A model generated the notes under the pieces. It was not told the DNA's origin and searched no databases. It worked only from the letters and a program-made list of their open reading frames with translations. Below are positions 34,901-46,600 of a stretch of DNA of 64,000 nucleotides, one piece after another. The first letter of the stretch is position 1; every line of letters begins with the position of its first letter. Both the position numbers and the translations under genes were made by a program. The DNA lies in the NCBI GenBank assembly GCA_014706295.1, contig JACSVZ010000003.1, forward strand, positions 204,473-268,472, in the 5' to 3' direction. This DNA is from Lycocorax pyrrhopterus obiensis (lineage: Eukaryota > Chordata > Aves > Passeriformes > Paradisaeidae).

Positions 34901-36184
34901 CAGCACAGAGCAGCTCCACTACTTGGTGCAAAGTTTAATTTGATTTCTCACTTGAATAGCTGAGACATCCTTGATGCACATCCTTCAGCTCCTTCCAGAT
35001 AAATCTGCTGCATACAATTAGCACCAGAAGTCACCTGCATTTCACCAGCCTTCCCCTCCACTCCAGCCTCCACCAGCACCTCCCAAGGCTGCAGAGCAAC
35101 CCCACTCCCACCTTTGGAAAGGCTTTTCCACGGCATTTGCCCTCCTCTAGCAAGGGGAAAGATGGGGTTAAACAGTGGCAGCAATCAAGGAGAGCTGATG
35201 GAGGGGGCACAGGCCAAGGCAGGAGCTGCAGCAGCTTTCCCAGCTCAGTCTCCAGCTGTAACTCCTGCAGGAGCACAGTCCAGGGCAGAATCATTCCTTG
35301 CTGCCCCAAGCCACTCTGTTCCTCCCCAAAAACAGCTGCATTTTAACAAGGCTTGGGTCAGCTGTACAGCCCCTGAAGAGCAGCAGAGCACAATGCTCTG
35401 GAAACAGGGAGCAAACGCTGTGATTGCCAAGAAAATATGGGAAGCGCAGGTGAGAACATGGTGTTCCTTTTTTTCTTTTTTAGATAAAAGTCTGGAGGTG
35501 TTTCTGGCGTCTGTTTTCAGGACACCCTGAAACTTCAGCCTACAATCCCCAAAGCCTGGGGAGCACAGACCTGCTGAACCAGCGTCATTGTTGGGGCAGG
35601 AGGGAGACCCACAGCTTTCCAAAGAGAGAAAGCTGAATAAGGAGAACAATGTTGTCCTGTACCAACTGCAGTGATGCACAGGCAAAGGTCTCACCTGAGA
35701 CTGGAGAGCCCCCACAGGCTCTGGCTGTTTTCTGTCTGGTTCAAAACTCACTGGTGAGCCAGCTCGACTGAATCCATTCCCTTCCCAGAGCTGTGAAGCA
35801 CAACAGTTGATTTAAAAACCTTACAGCAAACTGTTGGGGAGTGAAAAATGGATTTTCAGGCATTAAAGCACAGACCGAGGAGCAAACAGACACCTTTGAT
35901 TGAGAAATCAATGCCGGGGTTTTACAGCACTTCACACTAAGCAGCGGCAGAGCCCTGCATGTGCCTCATCCCTGCAGGGCAGGGGGGGAGAAAAACCAGC
36001 AGAAAGCAGAGAAATTAAACACTCTGATGCTTCCCGTGGCCTTACCAAAGCCAAACATAACATGTTTTCAAAAGAGACCCTTCAGATTATAAACTGACCG
36101 GGAAAGGGTCCATGCCAGACCTTTCAGAGGGGGCTTCACCTGGCTGCTCTCGAGACTGAGGGCTGGTCTCTCCTCAGCCCCTGC
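28916..36184. other. intergenic, mostly featureless
   Basis: Unique DNA. Small AT islands occur near 29,520-29,580, 31,735-31,800 (ATGGAAATGCATAATAAG, POU-like), 31,925-31,950 (CATTTGCATTTT, octamer-like) and 33,700-33,790. There is an A-rich tract at 30371-30393 and a GAG triplet run at 32528-32549. No splice-bounded coding exon or mobile element was recognised. Confidence 0.5.
32528..32549 (+). repeat. (GAG)n triplet run
   Basis: About seven GAG/GGA triplets in a row; short simple repeat. Confidence 0.8.
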
Positions 36185-36290
36185 TAACCAAGACCCTGAT
36201 CTGGTGGGTGACATTCCTGCCCATGGCAGGGGGTTGGAACTAAATGGCCTTTAGGGTCCCTTCCAACCCCAACCATCCTGTGATTCTCTC
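36185..36290 (+). mobile_element. CR1 LINE 3'-end fragment
   Basis: CCTGATCTGGTGGGTGACAT, CCTGCCCATGGCAGGGGGTT, GGAACTAAATGGCCTTTAGG, GTCCCTTCCAACCCCAACCA and a degraded ATCCTGTGATTCTC terminal repeat match the avian CR1 3' end in forward orientation. Confidence 0.92.
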
Positions 36291-36539
36291 ATCTCTTCCT
36301 CCCACTTCATGAGGTGATCCCCACCCAGGGCAGCACACAGGAGCTCCTGCTGCTCTGTGAACCAGCCCTGGGTGCAAAAAAGGAAAAAAAAAGAAAGAAA
36401 GAAAAAGAAAAATATTAAAAGCAGAGCCTGGGATTGATGAAGATGCCAGAGGGAAGGAGCAAGTCACAAAAGGAAGAGCAGGAACAATCCCTGCACCCAA
36501 CAGGGTTGTTACAAGTGAGAGAGACAAGCTGACAAATTA
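36291..36539. other. spacer with GAAA-rich tract
   Basis: Unique sequence with an A/GAAA-rich run at about 36,377-36,413 of the kind that follows decayed retroelements. No element body was recognised. Confidence 0.5.
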
Positions 36540-36830
36540 AAACAGACCACTAGAACCCCTGATATGTTTTAAAGCCTTCTCTCAGCTTTCTTCTTCTCTT
36601 TTGTATGTTGAAAATTCATCTTCAATTGCAATTGCAATGCCCCCAGAGGGAAAAACACCCCGGCATAAGGCAGACTTCCCTCTAGGCAATGTGAATCTGT
36701 ATTACCAGAGCAAAAAGCCTTTCATCTCAAAATCATTCCTTTCCAGAGCACTTGACCCAAAAGGAAGTCTCCTTTATTTCTGTAAAAGTCACTTTCTCTC
36801 CCACATCTCATGGCCTCAGAAGGGAGCTGG
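36540..36830. promoter_or_regulatory. candidate conserved non-coding element
   Basis: AT-richer segment with TTCAATTGCAATTGCAATGC (repeated CAATTG/GCAATT cores), GTGAATCTGTATTACC and CTCCTTTATTTCTGTAAAAG. It has open frames but no splice-bounded or recognisable protein. Confidence 0.3.
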
Positions 36831-38199
36831 GAGGCAGCTCTCTGCACTCCCCAGTGCCTGCCCTGTGCCCCTCCACCACCCTGCTGCTGCCAGGGCACTG
36901 CTGGGGCAGGGACAGCCCCTCTCTTGAAGCACCATGGTGGCAGCAGATCCCCCGGCCAGCAGCTCAGGGGCACCCCTGCTCCCCCGAGAGCTCCTCTGCC
37001 CCTGCCAGGCTTGACAAGCCCCTTCTGCTCAGAGAGAGGGACAAAGGGGGACCTTCTCCAACTGTTTCCATCCCTCAGCAAGAGCCAACACAGCAGGTGC
37101 AATCATTGGCATCTGACTTGTTTCTCCTCAGATGCTCCAAGCCAGGAGCGCTCCTTTCCCAGACAAGGCTGCATCCACAGCACCCAGGTAGTTTTGGAAA
37201 GCTCGGGGGTGCCACCAGACATGGCAGATAGAAACCAGCTTGTACAGGCAGCAGGGGAGCTGCTTGTGTCCCGGGAGCTGTCGTGACTCCACAAGGAGCC
37301 AGCTGTGATCCGCATCCCCAAGGGGTTCTCAGACCCAGGGATGTCCCTGTGAGGGCTGAAATGGAGGGGAAAAGTGGTACCAGCAGTTCAGCAGGAGGGG
37401 TGGAAAGGCTGTTTGCCACAGCCAGCAGGCAGCCAGGAAGCTGGCATGGGTGAGACAAGAACTCCTGGTTCCCACAGCCATCTGAGATCCAGGGAAATTG
37501 CCACAGACAAGGATCTCTGAACCAAGGCTCCCAGCCCAGCTTCATCCTGTGACAGGGGCTCCACATGCCAGGAACGTGCACCTCTGCTCTGCCCTGCAGG
37601 ACATCAAATATCAGACACCTGCCTACATGGGACACAGCTCAGTAAAGCAGCCCCGGGCTCATAAAGCCAAAGGCCAGCACAAGTCACTGATTCCATGCTG
37701 GGTTTTGCAATGGATTTGCAGTGTAATGTCAGGAAGGACAGAAGGCTCATGGAATTACAGCACATTTCTGCCCCTCCAAGCTGACAACCACCTGGATCCC
37801 AACGTGCTGGAAAAACCCAGGGACTGGCTGTGCAGAGCTCTACAAATTTCATGTTTTTAAAGCAGCCCTTGGGGTTGTTTGAAGCGCCTGCTGTTGGGAT
37901 CCCTGCACGCAACTCCCGAGCACAAGCTTTGCTTTCTCTCGAACGCACTCACACAGGTCTGGGCTACTCACTGGGCTCAGCCATCCTGGAGGGAGCAGGT
38001 TTATCAGGCAGGACTAGCAATAAAGATAACAGTGTTGGTGATGGTTCCTTGAGCTGATTTGCTCTCGGTGCACTGGGGAAGTGAGATCCAGTGCAAGATA
38101 CCCACAGGGTTCTATAGAATAAACACAACCTGCTTCAGTTCACACAAACCAGCCCCACAGAAACATTAAAACTCAACAGTGGAGCCATCAGCTGCTTCA
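36831..38199. other. intergenic, nothing specific recognised
   Basis: GC-rich unique DNA, no repeats or clear elements. Confidence 0.5.
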
Positions 38200-38705
38200 G
38201 GTTGGGCTGATTTCTGCATGCCTTTGGTAGCGTTTTTAGGGAGGCTTTTTTTGAGGCTCTTTTCTTCAGCTGACAACTCCCTCAGCCCCTCTTTTCCTGA
38301 GAGCCCCAAGGAAAGTGAATTCTTGAAGGAAAATAACTTCTAAACCTCTCAGAGATAAAAAAAAGTCCTATTAGACTAATTTTGAGGATGCAGGGAGGAG
38401 AAAGCTTAAGCTAAACAAACTAGTGGAAAAATTGATTTTTTAAAGTGGTGGATGCTATCGGGGAAGCAAGCAATTTCCTGCAAGCACCATAGCCCATTCT
38501 ACTAGAACAGATCTGTCTCACCTTCCTAGCAGTGTTCCCTCTCCCTGCCCCCAGAGCAGCTCCAGTGGTGTGATCCCCTTCAGTGACCCATTAGCAGCCA
38601 CGGCACATTTGCCATTGTGTAAGTGGCAGCAGCAGCAGCAAACATAAAACTCTAAATAAATTTTCAGCGGCTGCAGAGTGGCGTAATTAATCACAGGGTG
38701 TTTCA
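38200..38705. promoter_or_regulatory. candidate non-coding elements
   Basis: Mixed AT-rich sequence including CCTATTAGACTAATTTTG, TGGTGGATGCTATCGG, ACTCTAAATAAATTTTCAGC and GGCGTAATTAATCACAG. Element-like texture between GC-rich flanks; weak call. Confidence 0.3.
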
Positions 38706-40284
38706 CAGGCAGCAGCAGGCAGGGGAATGCACAAGGCTGTGGGGAAAAAGGACATCAGGTCCCCCTTCTGCTGCCTGTCCCCACCCTGCCCTGCCAGAGG
38801 CGACACAGGAGCTGAGGGCTGAGACCAGGCAGCAGCTGGAGCTGGAGTCGAGGTCAAGCTCTGTTTCACAGCTCATCCCAGTTTGTGAGCTCCAGCAATT
38901 GACTGTGTCCCCAGCCTGCTTTGTTTGGGCACATCCTTGATCAGAAAATAGACAGCCCTTGCTGTCAGTGCCTGCAGAGGTGTAAAGTTAATCCTGCTCC
39001 AAGCCCACTTCCTGCATCTTCCTTTTCCCACATTCCCTGAGGATCAAGACCTGCTGACACAGAGCAGGAGCAGATAAGGGAGGAACAGCGACTCCAACTC
39101 CTCCCTTGGCAGACAACAGCCCTCAGCTCTCCCTCCCTGCAGTCTCTCCTCCTACACTCCCCGTGAAGCCTTCTTTGGGATGCTGGTTCCTGTTGCCCAC
39201 CCAGCAGCTGAATCACTGGGGATTGCTTGCTAAGCCTCACATTTTCCTGAGTTTAGGACACAGCACATGCTGTCAGCGTGCCTTGCTGCCCGACAGCTGG
39301 ATTCCAAGGTCATCAGCAGAAGCAAATGAAATAGCTCAGCCCTGGGAGAAACCTCACATAAACCTCACACCACCACCACTTCAGAAAGTCATCAGAGACT
39401 TTTGAACTCACCAGGATGGAACAAATGGCAAGCTGGGAGCCTGCAGGTCTTCTCTAGGGGGAGCTGGCAGATGCCTTGGCCCTCTGCTCCTCCCATCTTG
39501 CATCCTCCCTCATCCAAGGACACTGGGCCACATGGAGGTGTCCTCCTGCTTCAGAGGGGTGCTGCCCTCACCTGTAGAGACAGAGACAAAAAAAACAGGT
39601 TTTGTTTCCTGATGCTGAACAGAAAACGAAAGTCTTAAAGGCTGTGGTGGAGTTGAAGCCTCAGCATTCACGCTGAGCCTCGAAATCAAGAACCTGAGAC
39701 AATCCTCCTCTTCCTCCCTTGCTTCAGCCCCACTCCCTGCTCTCTGGCAGGGCATCTCTCCTGCTCTGACTGGCTGCTGTCTCTCTGAGCAACGCCAAAG
39801 CAGTGTTGAGTAGAAGGAAAAAAAGATAATATATATACAGCAGCCTTTGAGCCATGTTTTTAGTATTTCATCTTTCTTTTTCTGCCAGAAGAAAGGAAAT
39901 TCCTTATGCTGGCTGGGCTGCAACCTCGCCGTCACACCCCTGAGCCTCAGACAACCCTGGCTGCCAGCCCCTCCAGGTGGCATCCCACCCACCCAAACCT
40001 TTCTGCTCCCACATTGCCTGGTGCCAGTCAGGAGGTGGCACAGAGGGGACAGGGAGGGCTGGGCAGCTGCCTCAGAGCTACAGAATTCAAGATATGGCAG
40101 AGAATCCCTGCACTGAGCTCCACAGGCCATTCAGATGCCTCCATGGACCAATTCTGGTGGAAACTTATGCGGGAAAGGTGACAGGTCAGCAGCCACCAGG
40201 ACAGCCCGAGTGACACCTGCCAATCCCTGCCATCACACTCCGTGTCGGAGCCAGCCACCATCCCACCCGCACACCAGCTATCCA
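38706..40284. other. intergenic, nothing specific recognised
   Basis: GC-rich unique DNA with a short TA run at about 39,828-39,838. No gene was recognised. Confidence 0.5.
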
Positions 40285-40560
40285 TCAAGCATCATCTGTG
40301 TCAAGCCAGCTTTTATTTTTAAATTTACTGTCTGTAAAGTATTTTGGCTTTAAATTATTCCGCAGCCTCCCTCGGTTCGGCAGCGCTTCCCCATCTAGAC
40401 AGAACAATCTTGTTGTCAGTGAAACAGATTCGCCCTTACATCCCCGCCGAGATGCTGCTGCTGTTTTGCAGAAAGGAAAAGGGCTAAAAAGCTCTTTCTT
40501 TACAGTTTTGAAATGTGATTCCTGTCCATTCAACTTCAAACAAACACCTCAATAAATAAT
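40285..40560. promoter_or_regulatory. strong candidate conserved non-coding element
   Basis: About 275 bases containing TTTTATTTTTAAATTTACTG, GGCTTTAAATTATTCCGC, CTAGACAGAACAATCTTGTT (SOX-like inverted pair ACAAT/ATTGT-type) and CAATAAATAATCC. GC-rich DNA flanks it sharply and no repeat is seen. Confidence 0.4.
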
Positions 40561-42960
40561 CCTGCCATCTCAGGTTTGATCTCTCCATGTTAGGAAGCGG
40601 CACAGATGGCTCAGCATCAGTGGGATCCCCCATGTCCCACTGCTACTTCCAGTGTACCTGCCCTCCTGGGACCAAGGAATTCCCACCTCTCCTGCTCTTC
40701 CAAACCCACCTGCTTTGGCTCTCTCCCAGGCTGCAGACCCAGCTGGAGACCAGACTGGAGTGTGGAGATCCCTGTGGCAGCAAAGTCCCTGCTCCTGGAC
40801 ATTGACCTGGATCCTCTGTGGCTGCAGGACAAGCCTTGGGTGGCTGGGTGGGAGATGCAGGAGAGGCATCAGCAGCCTAAAAGAGACATTAAACCAAGTC
40901 AAAATATATCTTGCATACCAGCTTTGTTGCCAAGGCTCTGCCAGCATAAAAGACTACAAATACTTCTTTTATAATTAAAAAAGCACTTTTCCCCCTTGTT
41001 CACCAAAGCAAAGATAAACAGAGTGAGTGTTCAGCAGCACCTCGTGTCAGCTGGTGGTACTTGGAGAGAGAAAACAGCCTGATCCAGCCAAAAATAGCAT
41101 TGTTCCCCTTTTGCTCTGCTAGTGACACATCCTTGGTGTCTGGTGACTTGGTCAGAAGTGACAAGTTCCAGTTGGGCATCTTTCCATCTCCTCTCCTGGT
41201 AAGACAGCCACCCACGTGGCAGCAGGGAGGTGATCTCCACCTTGTGTGGGGCATTCCCCGCCTGGGCATCACCCAGGGGGAAGGCACAGCCCCAGAACTC
41301 AGCCCCTGAGGAGCTGGACACACAAACAATCATGCAGGAACAGAGGGGCCTCCATGTGAGGGGCAAGAGCTCAGCCCCAGGGATGCTTCTAAAGGGTGCC
41401 TGTGGACAGAGGGGCTGGAGGAGAGCTAAACACACCAACAGGCACATCCATAGGGTGGCAAAGGGCCATATTAGCTGATTTTATTCCCCAAATGCCTCTA
41501 GATCTCCAGGAGGTGCCCAGTTCAGAGCAGATTGCATCAGCCCTCCTGTGTTAACATTTAATCCCAGTGCCAGAGCATCACACCATAAATCAGTTGCAAA
41601 AGTACTGTGCTCAGGAGGAGACACTCGCCTCTAAATAGTCAAGCAGAAAAAAATGCCTCTGAATATTCAAATGAGAAAAATGAAGTCGTGAAGCAAGAAG
41701 GGCTCTCAGTGCTCTTTGCACAGGCACCCACGTCCAGCAGAGCAATGGGAAGAGCTACACCAGGAAAAGCTTCTGGGCAGCTCCACACCTGCTTCCCACC
41801 CTTCATGTGATGTATAACCTCGTAAATTCATCCCTGTCCTGACCTCCATGGAGATATGGAAGTTCCCTTCCCCCAGCTCTAGGAGCAAGCTGGCTCTGTC
41901 CCATAAGGAACAGCAATCCTGGCTGTGCCAGAGCCAAAGCCCCACATTTGGAGCAGCCCCCAGCACACCCACCCCAGCCAGGAGCAGATGGCCCCAGGAT
42001 CCAGAGAGGCAAAGCAGAGCGGGGGAAGATCCCACCATCCCAGAGATGTGCCGTGCAGAACCAGCCCAAAGGACTGCCTGTACCAGGAAAAATAGCACCA
42101 GGAACGCATGGCAAACAGCAGATGGATGTGGCCTTTCCTGGGTGCACAGATCCCACACAAGATTCCTCCACAAGCACAGAGCCCATGGATGGCTGAGAGC
42201 ATCCTGCAGCAGCACTTTCTGCCTCTGCCTTTACCCACAGCAGTGTTTCACCAGCTCATTAATTCAGTGAGGTTTTGCCCCAGATCTGGGGGACCAGATC
42301 TGGGAGCAATTGCTTCTTTGAGGTGCCTTGAGCACCTGCTCTCTCTGTTGATGGAGAGTGGAGAAAAGTCCTCTCCTCCCCCCCTCCACCTGCACCAGCC
42401 CTGCTGATGCCCAGATCCATGATAAATGGAGCTACAGCTCCAGTGGAGTGTTTGCTGTCCTCTCGGGGTGGAGGTGTTAATGCATGGGCTGAGCTGAGGG
42501 AGGGAAGTGCTGGAAAATGATGCAGAAAGCTCATTAGCGCATCCTTAATAGCCCTGAAATTGCTGTGAGGGCCTCTGGCAGCTCCTCCTCCTGGGTGGGG
42601 GGAGCCATTCCTGTCAGGGCACCTCTGTGCTTGGAGCCAGTGTCTCCACGCCGGGCACTGGCTCAGCTCAGCACATCTACTCCAAATCCAATGACTCCAG
42701 GAAGAGCCGCTGGCATCAAGCGCCCAGATTTTACTGCTACATGCTGCTACTGCCCTCTGTGAGGAGAGGCAGACTGTGCCTCAGTTTCCCTGCCTGTGTG
42801 GAGGAGCTTTGACACCTTCCACCCACCTCAGTGAGTATCTCCTGCTCTTAATTCTTTTTCTGCACTCACGAAGCTTCAATGATACATTTTGGGGGGGTTT
42901 CAGGCAGTTCAGAGGTGCTGACTGAATTTCCAAGGTCACCCAAGCACATCAACACATCAG
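40561..42960. other. intergenic, nothing specific recognised
   Basis: GC-rich unique DNA with an AT-richer part near 41,570-41,700 (AATATTCAAATGAG, POU-like text). No exon or repeat was recognised. Confidence 0.5.
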
Positions 42961-43095
42961 CACAGAATCCCAGAATGGTTTGGGTTGGGAGACGCCTAAA
43001 GCTCCTCTCATTCCAGGAACACCTTCCACTAGACCAGGTTGCTCCAAGCCCCATCTAGCCTGGCCTTGGATACTTAACACATCCTGGGTGTCCCG
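42961..43095 (-). mobile_element. CR1 LINE 3'-end fragment with internal deletion
   Basis: CACAGAATCCCAGAATGGTT, TGGGTTGGGAGACGCCTAAA, CACCTTCCACTAGACCAGGT and TGCTCCAAGCCCCATC follow CR1 in reverse. The usual CCCTGCCATGGGCAGGGA stretch between ATTCCA and ACACCTTCC is missing, leaving only a GG junction. Confidence 0.92.
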
Positions 43096-43425
43096 GTGCT
43101 CTCTCCAGTGGGAGATGGATGTGGACACTGCTCCAGGGAGGTTTCCTCCAACACACACTGATCAAGCTCAAGTGCTCAAGGCACAGGTTGGATCAAAGGG
43201 GCAATTCTGGTTCGCCAGAACTGGGGCAAAACCTTCTCTCTGATTTAATGAGCTGGGAAAATGCTACTCCTGGGGAAAGAAGGGGGCACAGGGCAGGAGC
43301 AGGTCCCGTGTCCCACCTTTAAGTGCTGCATCACAGTTCCACTTTTCATGGCACCAGCACCTTGCACTGAAGGGATTTGATGACTCCTGAGAAATCCAAG
43401 CCAAGAAGCTCTTAAGAACTCCTGA
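43096..43425. other. intergenic, nothing specific recognised
   Basis: Unique DNA between the CR1 copy and an AT-rich island. Confidence 0.5.
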
Positions 43426-43660
43426 ACTGCCTTTTTAAGAGGCAGGGCACATGTGCAACTAATCCAGTCTTAAAACTAATGATTTAATTTACCTTAGGAG
43501 AAGCAAACCAGCATAAATTAATATCTCCCAGTAGTATAACATAAGCATGTTTTATCTAGAGATTATGTTGATTAAATCATCAAGTGCCATAATCTTCTCT
43601 TCGTACCTCAGTAAGTTGGAGGAAAAAAAAAATCCCTAAAAATGTAGATATAGCCTTCTA
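43426..43660. promoter_or_regulatory. strong candidate conserved non-coding element
   Basis: About 235 bases containing AACTAATCCAGTC, AACTAATGATTTAATTTACC, GCATAAATTAATATCTCCC, ATAAGCATG and TGTTGATTAAATCATCAAG. The last is part of a near palindrome, TTGATTAAATCA. GC-richer unique DNA flanks it; no coding frame or repeat was seen. Confidence 0.45.
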
Positions 43661-46600
43661 AGCCACAGGAGGGAAGTGCACGTTCAACTCCAAGCAGTCT
43701 CCTGGCTCAGCAGAGTGCGCACAGGAGACTCCCCATCCTGGAAGAAGCTGCTCCAGCTGGTGTGGTACCAAGAGGTAAAATAAAGCTCCGTGTTCCTTGT
43801 GGAAGAGGTGCCAGGAGACAAAGAAGCTCAGAGGCAGCACAGGAGTTCTGGGGTTTCACTCTGCAAATGGAACTGAAGAGGTCAGATCTGGCTCCTCCAG
43901 GCCCTGTATCTGCTTTCAGAATACAAGACACCAGTGCCATTAGTCATGCGAGCCGGAAATTCCAGTGGCTCAGACCCACCACACAGGGAAACAGTGTCTC
44001 AGCAGAGGGGGGAAAGCACAGAATCCCCTTTAAAACATCTCCCTCATTTCTCCTTGTTCCCACTCACCTTGGGCTGTGGTGAAGGACCCACCCTGATGAA
44101 TCAACAAGACCTACCTGGATTTTTCCACCTGCCGGGGGTGGTTTTTCAGACAAAGCCGGTTCCTGAGGGACTCGGCTCAAACTGTCTCCAGGTAATCATG
44201 CTCAGGCACTTCAGGTTTAATGGCTTTGTGTGCTCCCTGTTTGGATTGCAGGAGAGCCCTTGGGCTGGGCACTTCAGAAGCATAACACCTTTTATTCAGA
44301 GCCAATTCAGAACCTCAGGAAAGTTTCCCTGAGAAGGACAAAGGAGCTCGTTAAGAGGAGATGTCCAAGCCAAAACAACATCTCCAACAACAGAAAGCCC
44401 CTCCTGTGAAACAGCTTACTCTAAACACTGTTTGTACTGACCCCAGACACCAGCAGCAGGTCTCCAGGAAGAAACCTGGATTTACAAGTCAAACCTCAAC
44501 TCTTATAGTCCCCAGTGCTTATGAAATAAGTGGATTTTGCAAAGAAAAGGCAATTAACAGATGTTGTTGTATTCGGTTATTGGGAAGGTGGGGCAAACAG
44601 TGAGAACCTGCCAGCAGTGCAGGCACCACAGCTCCGTGCCTGTTTCCTCACAGTGTCATTTCTCCACTTTTGTAAGAGCTTGAGGGCCTTCAGAAGAGAA
44701 ATGGCATTATTTCAAAAAATGTTTTAAAACCAACGTGAAATTGTCAAGAGGAACACTCTGCTCAGTGTCTCAGGCAGAAAACACATCTCCATCCAAACAT
44801 TCTGTCTCTGGTAGGAAAAATACACATGTAAAGGATCCATTTTCAGGTTCTGAAAGGAGGCACGTTCTGAACACGGGTTTTTCCTCAGAGAGGAGACACT
44901 GTGTGCTGTCTTGCAGCATTACAAACATGGAAGCTTCAAGAAGTTTCCTTTTTTTTTTTTTTTTTAATTTTTACTCATTTCTGTGGTCCCTCAAACCTGC
45001 CTGATGATTCAGAGAGCAGAGGAGGGTTGTGTTTCTTTCCATGAACACCTTTAAACTAAAACACAGACCCAAGCTCTTTTCTCCCCTAGAAGCAAACCTC
45101 CAAGCCTTACTGACTTCCCTAAAGTGATCCAGGCAGAGGAGTGTAATTTAGGAACAATTCTTCACATGCTTCTGATGCTGTTTTACAGTAGAAATAACCT
45201 GTCTGACCCTCTCCCTCTGAGAGTGTCTCTGCCTGCCCGGCTCTGAACAGCATTTCCCTTCTAGGCTTTATAATCTCTTCAGCTCAATTAATGGGGCCCC
45301 CAAAAGCCTGGGGACTCCATTACTCCTAAATGAAACATCTTCAAAGACATTAATGCCACTTGTCTTCTGCAGGACCCTCATTCCAGGCAAGGCTGACATT
45401 TTGACAGATCTTCACACTCTTTTTCACCGAGGAAATGCACCATTACACAAGGTTAATTTTTTTAGGATTGATAGAAAATCTCTTCCTCTAGGTAAACATC
45501 TACACACTGTGTGGAATTACATGTCAAGCCACTCAGTAAAACCAACTTATCTGCCAGGAACAAGCCTGACAAATCCTTGGTACAGATGTCTTTCTTTCCC
45601 CACTTTAAATTGCACACAGAGGCCTCAAAGTTCAGGGGAAGGGAGGGGGTTCCCCTCATTGATCATCCCCATCCTGCCTGTGCTTCCACCTCCCTGCTGA
45701 GACAGCTGCTTTTGGAAAGGAGGATTTGGAGAAGATATCCAGAGGAAAGCCTTACAAAATAAAAAAACCACGACAGGGAGGTTGCCTGAGCTCTCCCCTC
45801 CCTCCTGGGGCTGGAGGTGTGCTGGGAGAGCGATGCTGTCTGCAAATGGCACCTGTGCCACGTGTGCCCCTGGCAGAGCCCGTGGCAGAGGATGCTCAGT
45901 TCCCCAGTGACAGTGACCAGCAGAGCCATGTCACTGCTGCTGCTCATTCCACAGGAGAAAATTCGACTGAGGGAATTATTCCTTACAGACCCGAACTACA
46001 AGCATTTGCTTTCTGGTTTTGAACACATTCCCCTCTCCCCCCAAGCTGAGGGGAGAAATCTTTCACAGCAGATCAAAGCCCACAGATGTCAGACAGTTTC
46101 TCTTCCTCTCCTTTTGCAATCCTTTAGCTACTTGATGCCCTGGGGGAGCCAGAGGTATCAGGGAGAAAGCCCATGACCCCTTCAGGATGGATTTCATTGT
46201 TTTTAGCTAATGAGTTCCACCTTGGAGAGTGAGATCCTCCTTTCCAAGAGCCACAGGTCCTCTCTGAGCTCCACCTAGAATCTGGATGGACATTGCCATT
46301 CCACACTCAACATCCTGGACTAACAAATGATTAATTATCCCCAGGGAGCTGCCATCTGTCAGCTGATCACAGACGGATCTGATTAACAGAACATCCCCGT
46401 GATCTCCACCTACTGCTAAGGGAAATGTGCTCTCTTCCAATGGTTTATGCAACCAGCTTCTCACATTCAACTACTCAATGTAGCTGGTGGGCTCAGTATC
46501 CAGAAATCATCCAGTCACCTGCTCCAGAGAGAGCCTTGGCCTGTCCACGTGGATGGAGAAGGGACAATGCGCTCAGAGGTGTAGGTGAAGTTCTGACATA

